A program made the position numbers and the translations under genes. From NCBI GenBank assembly GCA_045106335.1, contig JBGCEM010000031.1, forward strand, positions 1-41,502: DNA of 41,502 nucleotides, read 5' to 3'. Within the stretch, counting starts at the first letter, position 1. Every line of letters starts with the position of its first letter. Source of the DNA: Aliishimia sp045106335 (GTDB taxonomy: Bacteria > Pseudomonadota > Alphaproteobacteria > Rhodobacterales > Rhodobacteraceae). The notes beneath the pieces were generated by a model. That model did not search any database, was not told where the DNA came from, and worked only from the letters and a program-made list of their open reading frames with translations. Positions 7,765 through 16,308 of this stretch are shown piece by piece.

Positions 7765-9666
7765 ATGCGACTGTCCGCCCTTGTGCACAAATTGGCCGCT
7801 TTTGCCGTCGCGGGCCTGTTGGCTTATGTCACTGCTAATTATTCGGTGACCCTGATCGAGGATCGGTCCGAAATCGGTGTGCGCTCGGTCCTAGATGATC
7901 GCGGGTTAACATGGGCCGAGGTGTCTGCGGATGGGCTGCAGGTTAACCTCGCAGGGATAGCACCGACCGAAGCGCTGCGCTTTTCGGCTCTGACCGCAGC
8001 TGGATCCATCGTCGACGCGGCGCGCGTGATTGATGACATGCAAGTCGAGGCACAGGCCGCTTTGATGGCCCCAAGATTCTCTGCTGAAATCTTGCGCAAC
8101 GATGCTGGTGTGTCGATTTTTGGCCTGGTCCCCACCTCTGAGGATCGCGATGCCATCGGCGCGCGCTTTAGCAAATTGGCAGGCTCTGCTGAGTTTGCCG
8201 ACCTTTTGGAAACCGCCGACTACCCAGTGCCCGCCGGCTGGGGTGACGCGATGAGCTTTGCGATGTCAGCCCTGGACAGACTGCCCCGCGCCAAAGTGTC
8301 GGTCGAGGCAGGACGCGTTGCGATCAAAGCGATTTCCGAAAGCCGCGAAGAAAAAGCAATGTTGGAAAGTGCGCTGCGCCGGACCGCACCGCCAGGATTA
8401 AACGTTTCGTTGGACATCAGTGCACCGCGCCCTGTGTTGACGCCATTCACCTTGCGCTTTGTCAAAGACGAAGACGGCACACGGTTTGACGCCTGCTCTG
8501 CCGATTCTGAAAAAGCCCGCACTCAAATCATCGATGCGGCCTTCAACGCAGGTTTGACTGGACCAGGCGCGTGCATCATCGGCATGGGCGTGCCAACCCA
8601 GCGATGGGCCGAGGCTGCGGAACTTGGCATCGCAGCTGTGAACGAAATTGGCAGTGGGTCGGTCACCTTTTCTGATGCAGACATCACGCTGCTTGCGCCC
8701 CAAGGCACTGATCCAGCGCTGTTTGATCGCGTCATCGGGCGCTTAGAAAACCGGTTGCCAGATGTGTTTGCCTTGAAAGCTGTGCTGCCCAAACCCGACA
8801 ACCCATCCGAGGGCCCTGCCGAATTTGTCGCAACTTTAAGCCCCGAAGGCTTGGTACAGTTGCGTGGACGTTTGCCGGATGCTGCCACGCGCAGTTTGGC
8901 CACCTCTTATGCGCAGTCATTGTTCGGAACAGACACCGTCCGGACCGGCGCGCGCTTGGCCGAAAATCTGCCAGCCGACTGGTCGACCCGCGTTTTGACA
9001 GCCCTTGAAGCCCTGGGCAATCTGTCCAATGGGGCCGCCGTGGTCGGCCCCGACACGCTATCTGTGTCAGGCAACACAGGCGATCCGCAAGCCAATGCAC
9101 AAATCACCCAGCTACTCGCCTCAAAGCTGGGGCAAGGTGCCCAATATGACATTCGCGTGGTCTACCAAGAAAAGCTGGACCCCACCGCCGGTTTGCCAAG
9201 CCCCGATGAGTGCGAAGCCGAAATCGACGCGATCCTTGAAAAGCGTAAAATCACATTCGAACCCGGATCCGCGACCATAGATGAATCTGCCCTAGGCACC
9301 ATGACCGATATTGCAGAAATCCTACGATTTTGCGGCGATTTGAAATTGGAAATTCAAGGACATACGGACAGCCAAGGACGGACCTCGATGAACCAAGAAC
9401 TCAGCCAGGAACGCGCCCAATCCGTTCTAAATGAGTTGCGTGCCCGCCGGGTCATCACAACGCGCTTCGCCGCGCGCGGCTATGGCGAATCTGAACCCAT
9501 CGCCGACAACGGCACCGAAGAAGGACGCGAGGCCAACCGCCGGATCGAATTCCGCCTGATCCGCCCAGCTCCCACAGCCCCAGAACCTGAAACAACGCTC
9601 GACAGCTTGGCCGAGCAAGGGATCCAAAGCCCCGAACAGCCCACCGGAGACGCTGCAAATGAGTAG
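7765..9666 (+). CDS. OmpA-domain envelope protein with BON-like repeats
   Basis: A 633-residue protein with an N-terminal hydrophobic anchor (LAAFAVAGLLAYVTANYS), a long periplasmic region made of repeated BON-like or OmpA-linker modules, and a C-terminal OmpA/MotB peptidoglycan-binding domain at about residues 490-600. The OmpA core is clear: EIQGHTDSQGRTSMNQ, LSQERAQSV and EANRRIEFRL, with the Asp and Arg that hold diaminopimelate. It probably tethers the inner membrane to the cell wall. The tail is Pro/Glu-rich. The stop at 9664-9666 overlaps the start of the next gene by eight bases, so the two are coupled and likely act together. No recognisable Shine-Dalgarno precedes ATG 7765. Confidence 0.85.
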   Translation: MRLSALVHKLAAFAVAGLLAYVTANYSVTLIEDRSEIGVRSVLDDRGLTWAEVSADGLQVNLAGIAPTEALRFSALTAAGSIVDAARVIDDMQVEAQAALMAPRFSAEILRNDAGVSIFGLVPTSEDRDAIGARFSKLAGSAEFADLLETADYPVPAGWGDAMSFAMSALDRLPRAKVSVEAGRVAIKAISESREEKAMLESALRRTAPPGLNVSLDISAPRPVLTPFTLRFVKDEDGTRFDACSADSEKARTQIIDAAFNAGLTGPGACIIGMGVPTQRWAEAAELGIAAVNEIGSGSVTFSDADITLLAPQGTDPALFDRVIGRLENRLPDVFALKAVLPKPDNPSEGPAEFVATLSPEGLVQLRGRLPDAATRSLATSYAQSLFGTDTVRTGARLAENLPADWSTRVLTALEALGNLSNGAAVVGPDTLSVSGNTGDPQANAQITQLLASKLGQGAQYDIRVVYQEKLDPTAGLPSPDECEAEIDAILEKRKITFEPGSATIDESALGTMTDIAEILRFCGDLKLEIQGHTDSQGRTSMNQELSQERAQSVLNELRARRVITTRFAARGYGESEPIADNGTEEGREANRRIEFRLIRPAPTAPEPETTLDSLAEQGIQSPEQPTGDAANE

Positions 9667-9988
9667 ATCAGAATTTGTCATTGCGACGGCCGTGATCCTG
9701 TTTTTCGCATTTTGCTTTGGCTGGTTTGCGAACTGGCTGGTTAGCCGTTTTTCCCGCGTCTCCGCAGCCGATGTGAACGAGTTGGACCGCATGAGCCAAG
9801 AGCTGCACGAAGCCGAAGAAACCCGCGACCAGGCGATCACCTACCTGCAACAGCGCGAAGCCGAATTGACCAATCAGCTGACCCAAACTGAAGCCGAACT
9901 GCGCGCCGCTATGGACGGCCTGCGCGATGCCCGTCAAGAAGCCGAAGAAATGCGCGCATGGCTGGAACGCCAACAAAACCCTGTCTAA
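9659..9988 (+). CDS. Small membrane-anchored coiled-coil protein
   Basis: A 109-residue protein with one N-terminal transmembrane helix (residues 6-25, ATAVILFFAFCFGWFANWLV) followed by about 70 residues rich in Glu, Gln, Arg and Leu with heptad character, predicted as a cytoplasmic or periplasmic coiled coil. I recognise no named family. ATG 9659 is preceded by GGAG nine bases upstream and overlaps the end of the OmpA-domain gene by eight bases, a strong hint that the two products form one envelope assembly. Directly after its stop comes the second copy of the interspersed repeat. Confidence 0.8.
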   Translation: MSRSEFVIATAVILFFAFCFGWFANWLVSRFSRVSAADVNELDRMSQELHEAEETRDQAITYLQQREAELTNQLTQTEAELRAAMDGLRDARQEAEEMRAWLERQQNPV

Positions 9989-10078
9989 AGCGCGTCGCGT
10001 TCAATTGAATTCAATGTGTTTCAGAACATGGGTGCGAGCGGCAGCTTGTTTTGAATGCGATTTAACGCGACACGCTCT
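9989..10078 (-). repeat. Interspersed palindromic repeat, copy 2 (~90 bp, inverted)
   Basis: Read on the minus strand this segment matches the repeat at 2183-2284: AGAGCGTGTCGCGTTAAATC at its start, CATTCAAAACAAGCTGCC inside, and TGAATTCAATTGAACGCG near its end. The middle differs, with a roughly 12-base length difference. It begins within a base of the stop codon of the coiled-coil protein and ends about 80 bases before the nitroreductase gene. Confidence 0.85.
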
Positions 10079-10161
10079 AAACTTACCGTATTTCGCATTT
10101 TTCAATCCCCTTTCGGGGCATAGCTCTGGACGTTGCATTGGGAATGCGCCCTAATGCGCAA

Positions 10162-10839
10162 ATGACACAAACAGCCGACACGTTTCACGCCCTGACCAAA
10201 GCGCGCTTTTCCTGCCGTGCCTTTCTGCCTGATCCAATCGACACAGCAACCATCACCGATATCGTCAAAACAGCGCGCCACACCCCATCCTGGTGCAACG
10301 CGCAACCTTGGGGGCTTTCTATCACAGCCGGTCAAGGAACCGCACGTTTTGCAGACGCCCTCTATACCCATGCCATCAACGGCGGCACGATAGAGCCTGA
10401 TCTGGACTGGCCTGCAAGCTACCCAGATGTTTACGGCGAACGCCGCCGTGCCTGCGGATTTCAACTCTACGATGCCCTATCGATCCCCAAAGGTGATCGA
10501 GCCGCCTCCACCAAACAAATGATGGAAAACTTCAAGCTGTTTGGCGCACCTCATGTCGCGATCGTGCACAGCCCAAAAGCCCTCGGTCCTTACGGCGCGA
10601 TGGATTGTGGCGGCTTTGTCACAGCATTCTGCCTGGCCGCCCAAGCACGCGGCGTCGCCACCATTCCGCAAGCTGCCATAGGATCCTACGCCCCCTTCGT
10701 CAAAGACTGGTTCGGCTTGGGTGAAGATCGGATCTTGCTCTGCGGCATTTCTTTTGGCCTGGCAGACATGGATCACCCTGCCAACAGTTTCCGCACGCAG
10801 CGCGAAGACCCCAGCGCCCTGATCGACTGGAAAGACTGA
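10162..10839 (+). CDS. Nitroreductase-family flavoprotein
   Basis: A 225-residue FMN-dependent oxidoreductase of the nitroreductase superfamily. The N-terminal FMN-binding signature RFSCRAFLPDPI is typical, followed by PSWCNAQPW and, late, the GVATIPQAAIGSYA segment that packs against the flavin. Such enzymes reduce nitro groups, quinones or related acceptors with NAD(P)H; the natural substrate cannot be told. ATG 10162 (MTQTAD) fits the family start; ATG 10144 would add six residues and has GGGA very close upstream. The first 80 bases upstream contain a short hairpin CCCCTTTCGGGG and the direct repeat AATGCGC. The stop is three bases before dtd, so they form an operon. Confidence 0.9.
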   Translation: MTQTADTFHALTKARFSCRAFLPDPIDTATITDIVKTARHTPSWCNAQPWGLSITAGQGTARFADALYTHAINGGTIEPDLDWPASYPDVYGERRRACGFQLYDALSIPKGDRAASTKQMMENFKLFGAPHVAIVHSPKALGPYGAMDCGGFVTAFCLAAQARGVATIPQAAIGSYAPFVKDWFGLGEDRILLCGISFGLADMDHPANSFRTQREDPSALIDWKD

Positions 10840-10842
10840 CCC

Positions 10843-11289
10843 ATGCGCGCCCTCCTACAACGCGTCACCAAGGCCCAAGTCGATACTGACGGCAAAACAA
10901 TCGGTCAAATCGGCCCCGGATTGCTCATCCTGATCTGCGCCATGCCCGGCGATACGCCCGCAATTTCTGCAAAACTCGCAGCCAAAATCGCAAAACTCCG
11001 CATCTTCAAAGACGATAGCGGCAAGATGAACACATCCCTTTTGGACACTGGCGGCGCAGCCCTGGTCGTCTCTCAATTCACGCTCGCCGCAGACACGTCC
11101 CGCGGAAACAGGCCAGGCTTTTCAAACGCCTGCCCCCCAGATACCGCAAAAGAACTCTACCAAACCTTCGTGCAAGACCTCAAAGATATGCAAATACACA
11201 CAGAAACGGGTACATTCGGCGCTGACATGGCCGTCAATCTCACCAATGACGGCCCCGTCACCATTTGGATCGACACACAAACCCCTTAG
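10843..11289 (+). CDS. dtd: D-aminoacyl-tRNA deacylase
   Basis: A 148-residue cytoplasmic proofreading enzyme that removes D-amino acids (and Gly from tRNA-Ala) from mischarged tRNA. Length and motifs fit Dtd closely: start MRALLQRVTKAQV, the SQFTLAADT motif with the active-site Ser-Gln, and near the C-terminus the NDGPVT segment corresponding to the family Gly-cisPro region (usually NxGPVT). It follows the nitroreductase by three bases. A stem-loop downstream (11311-11350) may end the transcript. Confidence 0.95.
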   Translation: MRALLQRVTKAQVDTDGKTIGQIGPGLLILICAMPGDTPAISAKLAAKIAKLRIFKDDSGKMNTSLLDTGGAALVVSQFTLAADTSRGNRPGFSNACPPDTAKELYQTFVQDLKDMQIHTETGTFGADMAVNLTNDGPVTIWIDTQTP

Positions 11290-11310
11290 CTTCACTTAGC
11301 CAATAAACTC

Positions 11311-11350
11311 TGGGGAGAGTTTGAGAGGGGCAAAGCCCCTTTCATCCCCA
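11311..11350 (+). terminator. Nested stem-loop after dtd
   Basis: An inner perfect hairpin AGGGGC-AAA-GCCCCT (11326-11340) is followed by TTC and nested in an outer pair TGGGGA (11311-11316) with TCCCCA (11345-11350). It lies 22 bases after dtd and 44 bases before the GTG start of the glycerate kinase. The T-run is too short for a classical terminator, so it could equally be an attenuator in the kinase leader. Confidence 0.5.
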
Positions 11351-11393
11351 AGACCGCCAAAACCGCGATGCGCCCACACTTCGGAGACTGCCT

Positions 11394-12485
11394 GTGCCAA
11401 AGCCCCTACTTGATATCTGGTCCACAGGCGTAGATGCTGTGCGCGGCGGCACAAGTGTGCACGCGGCCCTTCCTTTGATTGACACCCCCGTTGATACAAT
11501 CCTTGCTGTCGGAAAAGCGGCCTGCGACATGGCCGCACCTGCAATGACGGCCTACCCCAAAGCCGACACGACCATTGTCACTAAGCACGATCACAGCACC
11601 CCCCTACCCAGGGCAGCGCAGATAATTGAAGCAGGCCACCCGATTCCAGATGCAGCCTCGCTGCGTGGTGGACAAGCTTTGCGGGACGCAATTGCCAAAT
11701 GTCACCCGAACACGCATGTCTTAATGCTTGTGTCGGGGGGCGCGTCAGCTGTGGCTGAGCTTTTGCCAGATGGCATGACCCTTACGGATTGGCAAAAAGC
11801 GACCCAAGATTTGATGGCGTCGGGCGCGGATATTCACGAAATCAACACATATCGAAAATCGATCAGCTTGATCAAAGGCGGGCGTCTGTTGGCGGGTTTT
11901 GGCGGCGCACGGGTTACGACATTGGCGATTTCTGACGTTGAGGGCGATGGTTTGGATGTTATCGGCTCGGGCATCGCAATGGCGCCCCCTGCCCCTGTGT
12001 TTGACTTCACCGCCCATATCGTCGCCTCAAATGAACGCGCCCGCCAAGCCTGTGCAGCGGCCGCCGACGCGAATGTGATTATAAACACGGAAAACCTGTA
12101 TGAGGACGTCCAAAGCTTAGCCCCAAAGCTGGGGGATATCCTGAAATCCGGCCCCGCAGGCCTTTATATCTTTGGCGGGGAACCAACTGTTGAACTGCCT
12201 GCCAATCCAGGTCGCGGCGGGCGCAATCAGGCATTGGCCTTGTTGTTGGCGCGTGAGATCGCGGGGCGCTCAGATCTGGAAATCCTGGTCGCGGGCACAG
12301 ATGGCAGTGATGGTCCCACCCCCGATGCGGGTGGGATCGTTCGCGGAACGACCTGGGGCGAGGGCGCACAGGATGCGCTCAACCGCGCAGATGCGGGCAA
12401 TTTTCTGGCCCAGAAAGACGCGCTGCTGCGCACGGGGCCTACGGGTACGAATGTAATGGACCTGGTGATCGCGCGAAAGTCTTGA
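11394..12485 (+). CDS. Type-2 glycerate kinase (GckA/TtuD-like, MOFRL family)
   Basis: A 363-residue protein of the DUF4147 plus MOFRL family, whose members phosphorylate D-glycerate to 2-phosphoglycerate; many are annotated as hydroxypyruvate reductase (TtuD). The N-terminal half shows GKAACDMAAPA, LMLVSGGASAVAELLPDG and TYRKSISLIKGGRLL. The C-terminal MOFRL part shows GGEPTVELP, GRGGRNQALALLLA and AGTDGSDGPTPDAGGIV. It is somewhat shorter than the usual ~420 residues. The start is GTG 11394, with GGAG seven bases upstream. It is an orphan here and precedes the CocE-type hydrolase by 31 bases, so it may be co-transcribed with the ABC island. Kinase rather than reductase activity is the better call from the family. 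Confidence 0.85.
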   Translation: MPKPLLDIWSTGVDAVRGGTSVHAALPLIDTPVDTILAVGKAACDMAAPAMTAYPKADTTIVTKHDHSTPLPRAAQIIEAGHPIPDAASLRGGQALRDAIAKCHPNTHVLMLVSGGASAVAELLPDGMTLTDWQKATQDLMASGADIHEINTYRKSISLIKGGRLLAGFGGARVTTLAISDVEGDGLDVIGSGIAMAPPAPVFDFTAHIVASNERARQACAAAADANVIINTENLYEDVQSLAPKLGDILKSGPAGLYIFGGEPTVELPANPGRGGRNQALALLLAREIAGRSDLEILVAGTDGSDGPTPDAGGIVRGTTWGEGAQDALNRADAGNFLAQKDALLRTGPTGTNVMDLVIARKS

Positions 12486-12516
12486 CAGCGCCTGGCCACC
12501 CTGCGCCGATAGTGTC

Positions 12517-14490
12517 ATGAGCATAGAAACCCAACTGCACGACATCACAGAAATCCCCGATCTGGGCATCCCCTTGCCCGATGGCACCCGCCTGTCCGCG
12601 CGGGTTTGGATGCCCGTTGACGCCGCCCAAAATCCAGTCCCGGCCATCCTGGAATATCTGCCCTATCGCAAACGCGATGGCACTTGCGCACGCGACGCGC
12701 TGACCCATCCCTATATGGCGCAGCGCGGCTATGCCTGTGTGCGCGTCGATCTACGCGGCACGGGCGACAGCGAAGGGACCCTGACCGACGAATACACCCC
12801 ACAAGAACTTCAAGATGGTGTCGATGTGATCACTTGGCTTGCCGCACAAGACTGGTGCAGCGGGTCGATCGGGATGATGGGCATTAGCTGGGGTGGGTTC
12901 AACAGCCTGCAGATCGCAGCACTGCAGCCCGAACCGCTTAAAGCGATCATCACGCTGTGTTCTACAGTCGATCGCTTTGCCGATGACATCCACTATAAGG
13001 GCGGGTGTTTGCTGAATGAAAACCTCGGCTGGGGCGCAACCATGTGGAGCTATTCTTCCCGCGCCCCCGACCCTGCCTTGCGCCCAGATTGGCGCGCGCT
13101 GTGGCTAAAGCGTCTGAACGCCGAACCCTTCTTACCCAGCCGTTGGTTGAAACATCAAAGCCGCGATGCCTATTGGGCGCATGGGTCTGTATGCGAAGAT
13201 TACAGCCAGATCACAGCGAAGGTGCTGGCCATTGGCGGTTGGGGCGATGCGTATAAAAACGCCGTGCCGCAACTTGTGCAAAACCTGCCCGGTGCCAAGG
13301 GCATCTTGGGGCCTTGGGTGCATAAATACCCCCATTTCGCGACCCCCGAACCCAGGATCGGCTTTCTGCAAGAGGCCCTGCACTGGTGGGATCGGTGGCT
13401 TAAAGACATTCCCAATGGGGCTGATTTGGACCCTTCCGAGCGCACCTATCTGATGAACGGGGTGCGCCCACACACCTGGTATACCGACCGTCCCGGGCAA
13501 TGGATGGCGGATCCTAAGCGCACTCAAACACTTTATCATTTGACTGACACCGGGCTGACGCAGACCCCAGGTTCACTTACCAAATCCGTAGCCTCGCCGC
13601 CCCAAACAGGTGCGCAATCAGGGGAATATTGCGCCATCTGGTTAGGCCCCGAAATGCCGGGCGATCAGCGCAGTGATGACGCGTTGTCGCTGTGCATCGA
13701 CAGCGATCCATTGCCCCAAGATCTGGACATTGCCGGTGCGCCGCAAATCCGCCTGACCCTAACAAGCGATCAAGCCCAGGCCCAATTGGCCGTGCGATTG
13801 AACCATGTGCACCCAGATGGGGCCACGACCCGGATCACTTATGGCGTGCTGAACCTGTCCCACCGCGCAGGATCCCAGGTGCCCAAACCGCTGGTACCAG
13901 GGACCCCAGTGACCGTCACGCTTGACCTGGATCACATCGCCTATCGTGTCCCTGCCGGGCATAGAATTCGGGTCGCGCTGTCCAATGCCTATTGGCCGCT
14001 GATCTGGCCCAGCCCAGCCTCTGGCACCCTGACTTTCACAGACGGCACACTTGACGTGCCGATTGCGCGACCGAACCCGCCCAGCTGGAACTTCCCGCCC
14101 CCCGACGCCGCCCCGCCTTGGAACACAAAGACTTTGCGGGACGAAAACCATATCCGACGCCAAGAAACGGATCTTGTGAGCGGTGCAATCCATCTGATTA
14201 TCGAAGACGATTTTGGCAAAAGGCAGGACCTGGAACACGGACTGATCACCGGATCCGTCGCGCGTGAACGCTGGACCATCCACCCCGATGACCCGCTTTG
14301 CGCCAGTGGGCAGTGCCACTGGACCGACGCGCTGCGCCGCGATGACATCGACCTGCGCACAGAGACGAGCTGCAGCATGCACGCGGATGCGACCACCTTC
14401 TACCTGACCGCGCGGCTTGAGGCGTATGAAAATGACGTTTTGATCTTTGAAAAAGACGTTCAAGACGAAATTCCGCGCGAGAACGTGTAG
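12517..14490 (+). CDS. CocE/NonD family hydrolase (peptidase S15 type)
   Basis: A 657-residue alpha/beta-hydrolase of the X-Pro dipeptidyl-peptidase/cocaine-esterase family. The nucleophile elbow GISWGG contains the likely catalytic Ser124. RVDLRGTGDSEG upstream and the acid/His region (PWVHKYPHFATPEPRIG, residues ~265-285) complete the hydrolase domain. From about residue 370 follows the C-terminal beta-sandwich (PepX_C type). There is no signal peptide, so it acts in the cytoplasm. These enzymes cleave esters, amides or acyl-amino acids; the substrate is unknown. Because it precedes the peptide-type ABC transporter genes, it may process the imported compound. The start at ATG 12517 lacks a clear Shine-Dalgarno. 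Confidence 0.88.
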   Translation: MSIETQLHDITEIPDLGIPLPDGTRLSARVWMPVDAAQNPVPAILEYLPYRKRDGTCARDALTHPYMAQRGYACVRVDLRGTGDSEGTLTDEYTPQELQDGVDVITWLAAQDWCSGSIGMMGISWGGFNSLQIAALQPEPLKAIITLCSTVDRFADDIHYKGGCLLNENLGWGATMWSYSSRAPDPALRPDWRALWLKRLNAEPFLPSRWLKHQSRDAYWAHGSVCEDYSQITAKVLAIGGWGDAYKNAVPQLVQNLPGAKGILGPWVHKYPHFATPEPRIGFLQEALHWWDRWLKDIPNGADLDPSERTYLMNGVRPHTWYTDRPGQWMADPKRTQTLYHLTDTGLTQTPGSLTKSVASPPQTGAQSGEYCAIWLGPEMPGDQRSDDALSLCIDSDPLPQDLDIAGAPQIRLTLTSDQAQAQLAVRLNHVHPDGATTRITYGVLNLSHRAGSQVPKPLVPGTPVTVTLDLDHIAYRVPAGHRIRVALSNAYWPLIWPSPASGTLTFTDGTLDVPIARPNPPSWNFPPPDAAPPWNTKTLRDENHIRRQETDLVSGAIHLIIEDDFGKRQDLEHGLITGSVARERWTIHPDDPLCASGQCHWTDALRRDDIDLRTETSCSMHADATTFYLTARLEAYENDVLIFEKDVQDEIPRENV

Positions 14491-14665
14491 CAAAAACGAC
14501 ATCTGGCGGTGCCGATTTACAGCTTGGCCAGTGCACCATAACACATTGAAAAACAATGCTCTGCGCAACATAGCGCACAGCTGCGACGCGAGAGATATGT
14601 GAAAAACGGCACCTTCCCCTTGCAGCCTGGGTCAATCTGCGCGAACCTTAACACACAAATTTACA

Positions 14666-14683
14666 CCGCGCCTAAAGACGCGG
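14666..14683 (+). promoter_or_regulatory. Hairpin in leader of the ABC transporter operon
   Basis: CCGCG-CCTAAAGA-CGCGG forms a five-bp stem 23 bases before the ATG of the solute-binding protein, just upstream of the GGGAG Shine-Dalgarno at 14696. The whole leader from 14491 to 14706 (216 bases) shows no gene; a weak promoter-like pair TTGAAA/CATAGC (17-bp spacing) lies near 14546-14574. The function is inferred only from position. Confidence 0.3.
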
Positions 14684-14706
14684 ACGGGAACCACTGGGAG
14701 ATATAC

Positions 14707-16299
14707 ATGTCTAATGAACTGGAACTTTATGCGCGCCGCGCCGCAGATGGGCTGATGTCACGCCGTGAATTTATGGGCAAAGCGGCGGCACTGGGTGTCA
14801 GTGCAGTCGTGGCCAGCTCGGTCTGGGCAAATGCTGCCAACGCGGCCCCTGTGGCGGGCGGAACGTTCAAACTGGGCGTGCAGGGCGGCGAATCCACCAA
14901 CAGTCAGGACCCGGCCACTTGGGCCTCGGATGTGCCTTTGGCCGGCGGGTTCTGCTGGGGCGAACCTTTGGTCGAACTGACCAGCCAAAGCCAATTGAAC
15001 GGTTTGGTCGCAGAAAGCTGGGAAGGCTCGGCCGATGCGAAAGTTTGGCGCTTTAAGATCCGCAAAGGTGTGATGTTTTCCAACGGCCAAGAGGTCACGG
15101 CCGAAGACGTCATGCAGACGATGGCGCGCCACTCGAACGAAGAGTCCAAATCCGGCGCATTGGGCATTGTGCAGGGCATCGAGTCCATGCGCGTTGATGG
15201 CGATGTGTTCGAAATGACCATGACTGTCGGCAACGCAGACCTGCCCTATTTGATGGCCGATTATCACTTGATCATCCAGCCCAATGGCGGCTTTGACGGT
15301 GTGGCAGATGCGATTGGCACGGGCCCCTACACGCTGGAAACAGACGAGCCAGGCGTGCGCATGGTGTTCAAACGCCGCGATGATTACTGGGCGGGCGATC
15401 AATCTGTCGTGGCACACTATGACACAGTCGAGCTGATCGTTTTGAACGACGCCACTGCGCGCACCGCCGCCCTGCAATCGGGTCAAGTGGATGCGATCAA
15501 CCGGGTCGAACCCAAGATCGCCAAACTGCTGGACCGGGCGCCAACAATCAACGTCGAGCGCACCTCTGGACGTGGGCATTATGTATTTATTATGCATGTG
15601 GATACAGCCCCGTTTGATGAAAACGAGCTGCGTTTGGCGCTGAAACACGCGTTGAACCGCGAAGAAATGGTCGACAAAATCCTGCAGGGCTATGGCTCGA
15701 TCGGCAATGACATGCCGATCAACGAAGCCTATCCGCTGTTTGACGAGACCATTCCGCAGCGCGAGGTTGCTCTGGGAAAAGCCTCCGCGCATTATGCAAA
15801 ATCCGGCCACGATGGATCGCCCATCATCCTGCGCACCGCGGATGGTGCATTCCCAGGCGCTGTGGACGCCGCAGCCCTGTTCCAACAAAGCTGTCAAGCG
15901 GCGGGAATTCCTTTGGAAATCAAGCGCGAACCCAATGATGGGTATTGGTCGGAAGTTTGGAATGCCCAGCCGTTCTGCTGTTCCTATTGGGGCGGGCGTC
16001 CAGTTCAGGATCAAATGTATTCGACGGCCTATCTGTCGAGTGCAGATTGGAACGACACGCGCTGGAAACGTCCCGAATTTGACGAAATGTTGCTGGCGGC
16101 ACGCGCCGAAGTGGACGAAGTCAAGCGCAAAGAGATCTATTCCAAAATGGGACGTATGTTGAACGAAGAAGGTGGCCTTATGGTGCCGATGTTCAACGAC
16201 TTTGTGGATGCGATTTCGACCAAGGTGCAGGGCTGGGAAGCCAACCCAAGCGGGCCGCAAATGTATTGGAAAACCACCAAATACACCTGGAAAGCGTAA
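14707..16299 (+). CDS. ABC transporter solute-binding protein (peptide/nickel family 5), Tat-exported
   Basis: A 530-residue periplasmic binding protein of the SBP_bac_5 family (DppA/OppA-like). The start at ATG 14707 is supported by GGGAG six bases upstream and gives an N-terminus with a twin-arginine signal: SRREFMGKAA near residue 18, a hydrophobic stretch and a likely cleavage after ANAANA near residue 46. The mature protein shows the family signature (WRFKIRKGVMFSNGQ, then EDVMQTMARH, and DAIGTGPYTLE). The longer frame from 14599 has no signal and is rejected. It delivers a ligand, probably a peptide or peptide-like compound, to the two downstream permeases. The Tat signal implies export after folding. 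Confidence 0.92.
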   Translation: MSNELELYARRAADGLMSRREFMGKAAALGVSAVVASSVWANAANAAPVAGGTFKLGVQGGESTNSQDPATWASDVPLAGGFCWGEPLVELTSQSQLNGLVAESWEGSADAKVWRFKIRKGVMFSNGQEVTAEDVMQTMARHSNEESKSGALGIVQGIESMRVDGDVFEMTMTVGNADLPYLMADYHLIIQPNGGFDGVADAIGTGPYTLETDEPGVRMVFKRRDDYWAGDQSVVAHYDTVELIVLNDATARTAALQSGQVDAINRVEPKIAKLLDRAPTINVERTSGRGHYVFIMHVDTAPFDENELRLALKHALNREEMVDKILQGYGSIGNDMPINEAYPLFDETIPQREVALGKASAHYAKSGHDGSPIILRTADGAFPGAVDAAALFQQSCQAAGIPLEIKREPNDGYWSEVWNAQPFCCSYWGGRPVQDQMYSTAYLSSADWNDTRWKRPEFDEMLLAARAEVDEVKRKEIYSKMGRMLNEEGGLMVPMFNDFVDAISTKVQGWEANPSGPQMYWKTTKYTWKA

Positions 16300-16308
16300 G
16301 CGTTTCAG

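Noticed and set aside
10081..10161. CCCCTTTCGGGG hairpin as a terminator after the coiled-coil gene
   Set aside because: The stem is only four to five bp and no T-run follows; the repeat element just upstream is the more likely 3' structure.
14599..14706. Upstream extension of the solute-binding protein start
   Set aside because: It places 36 residues before a clear Tat signal, which would then not be N-terminal; GGGAG favours ATG 14707.
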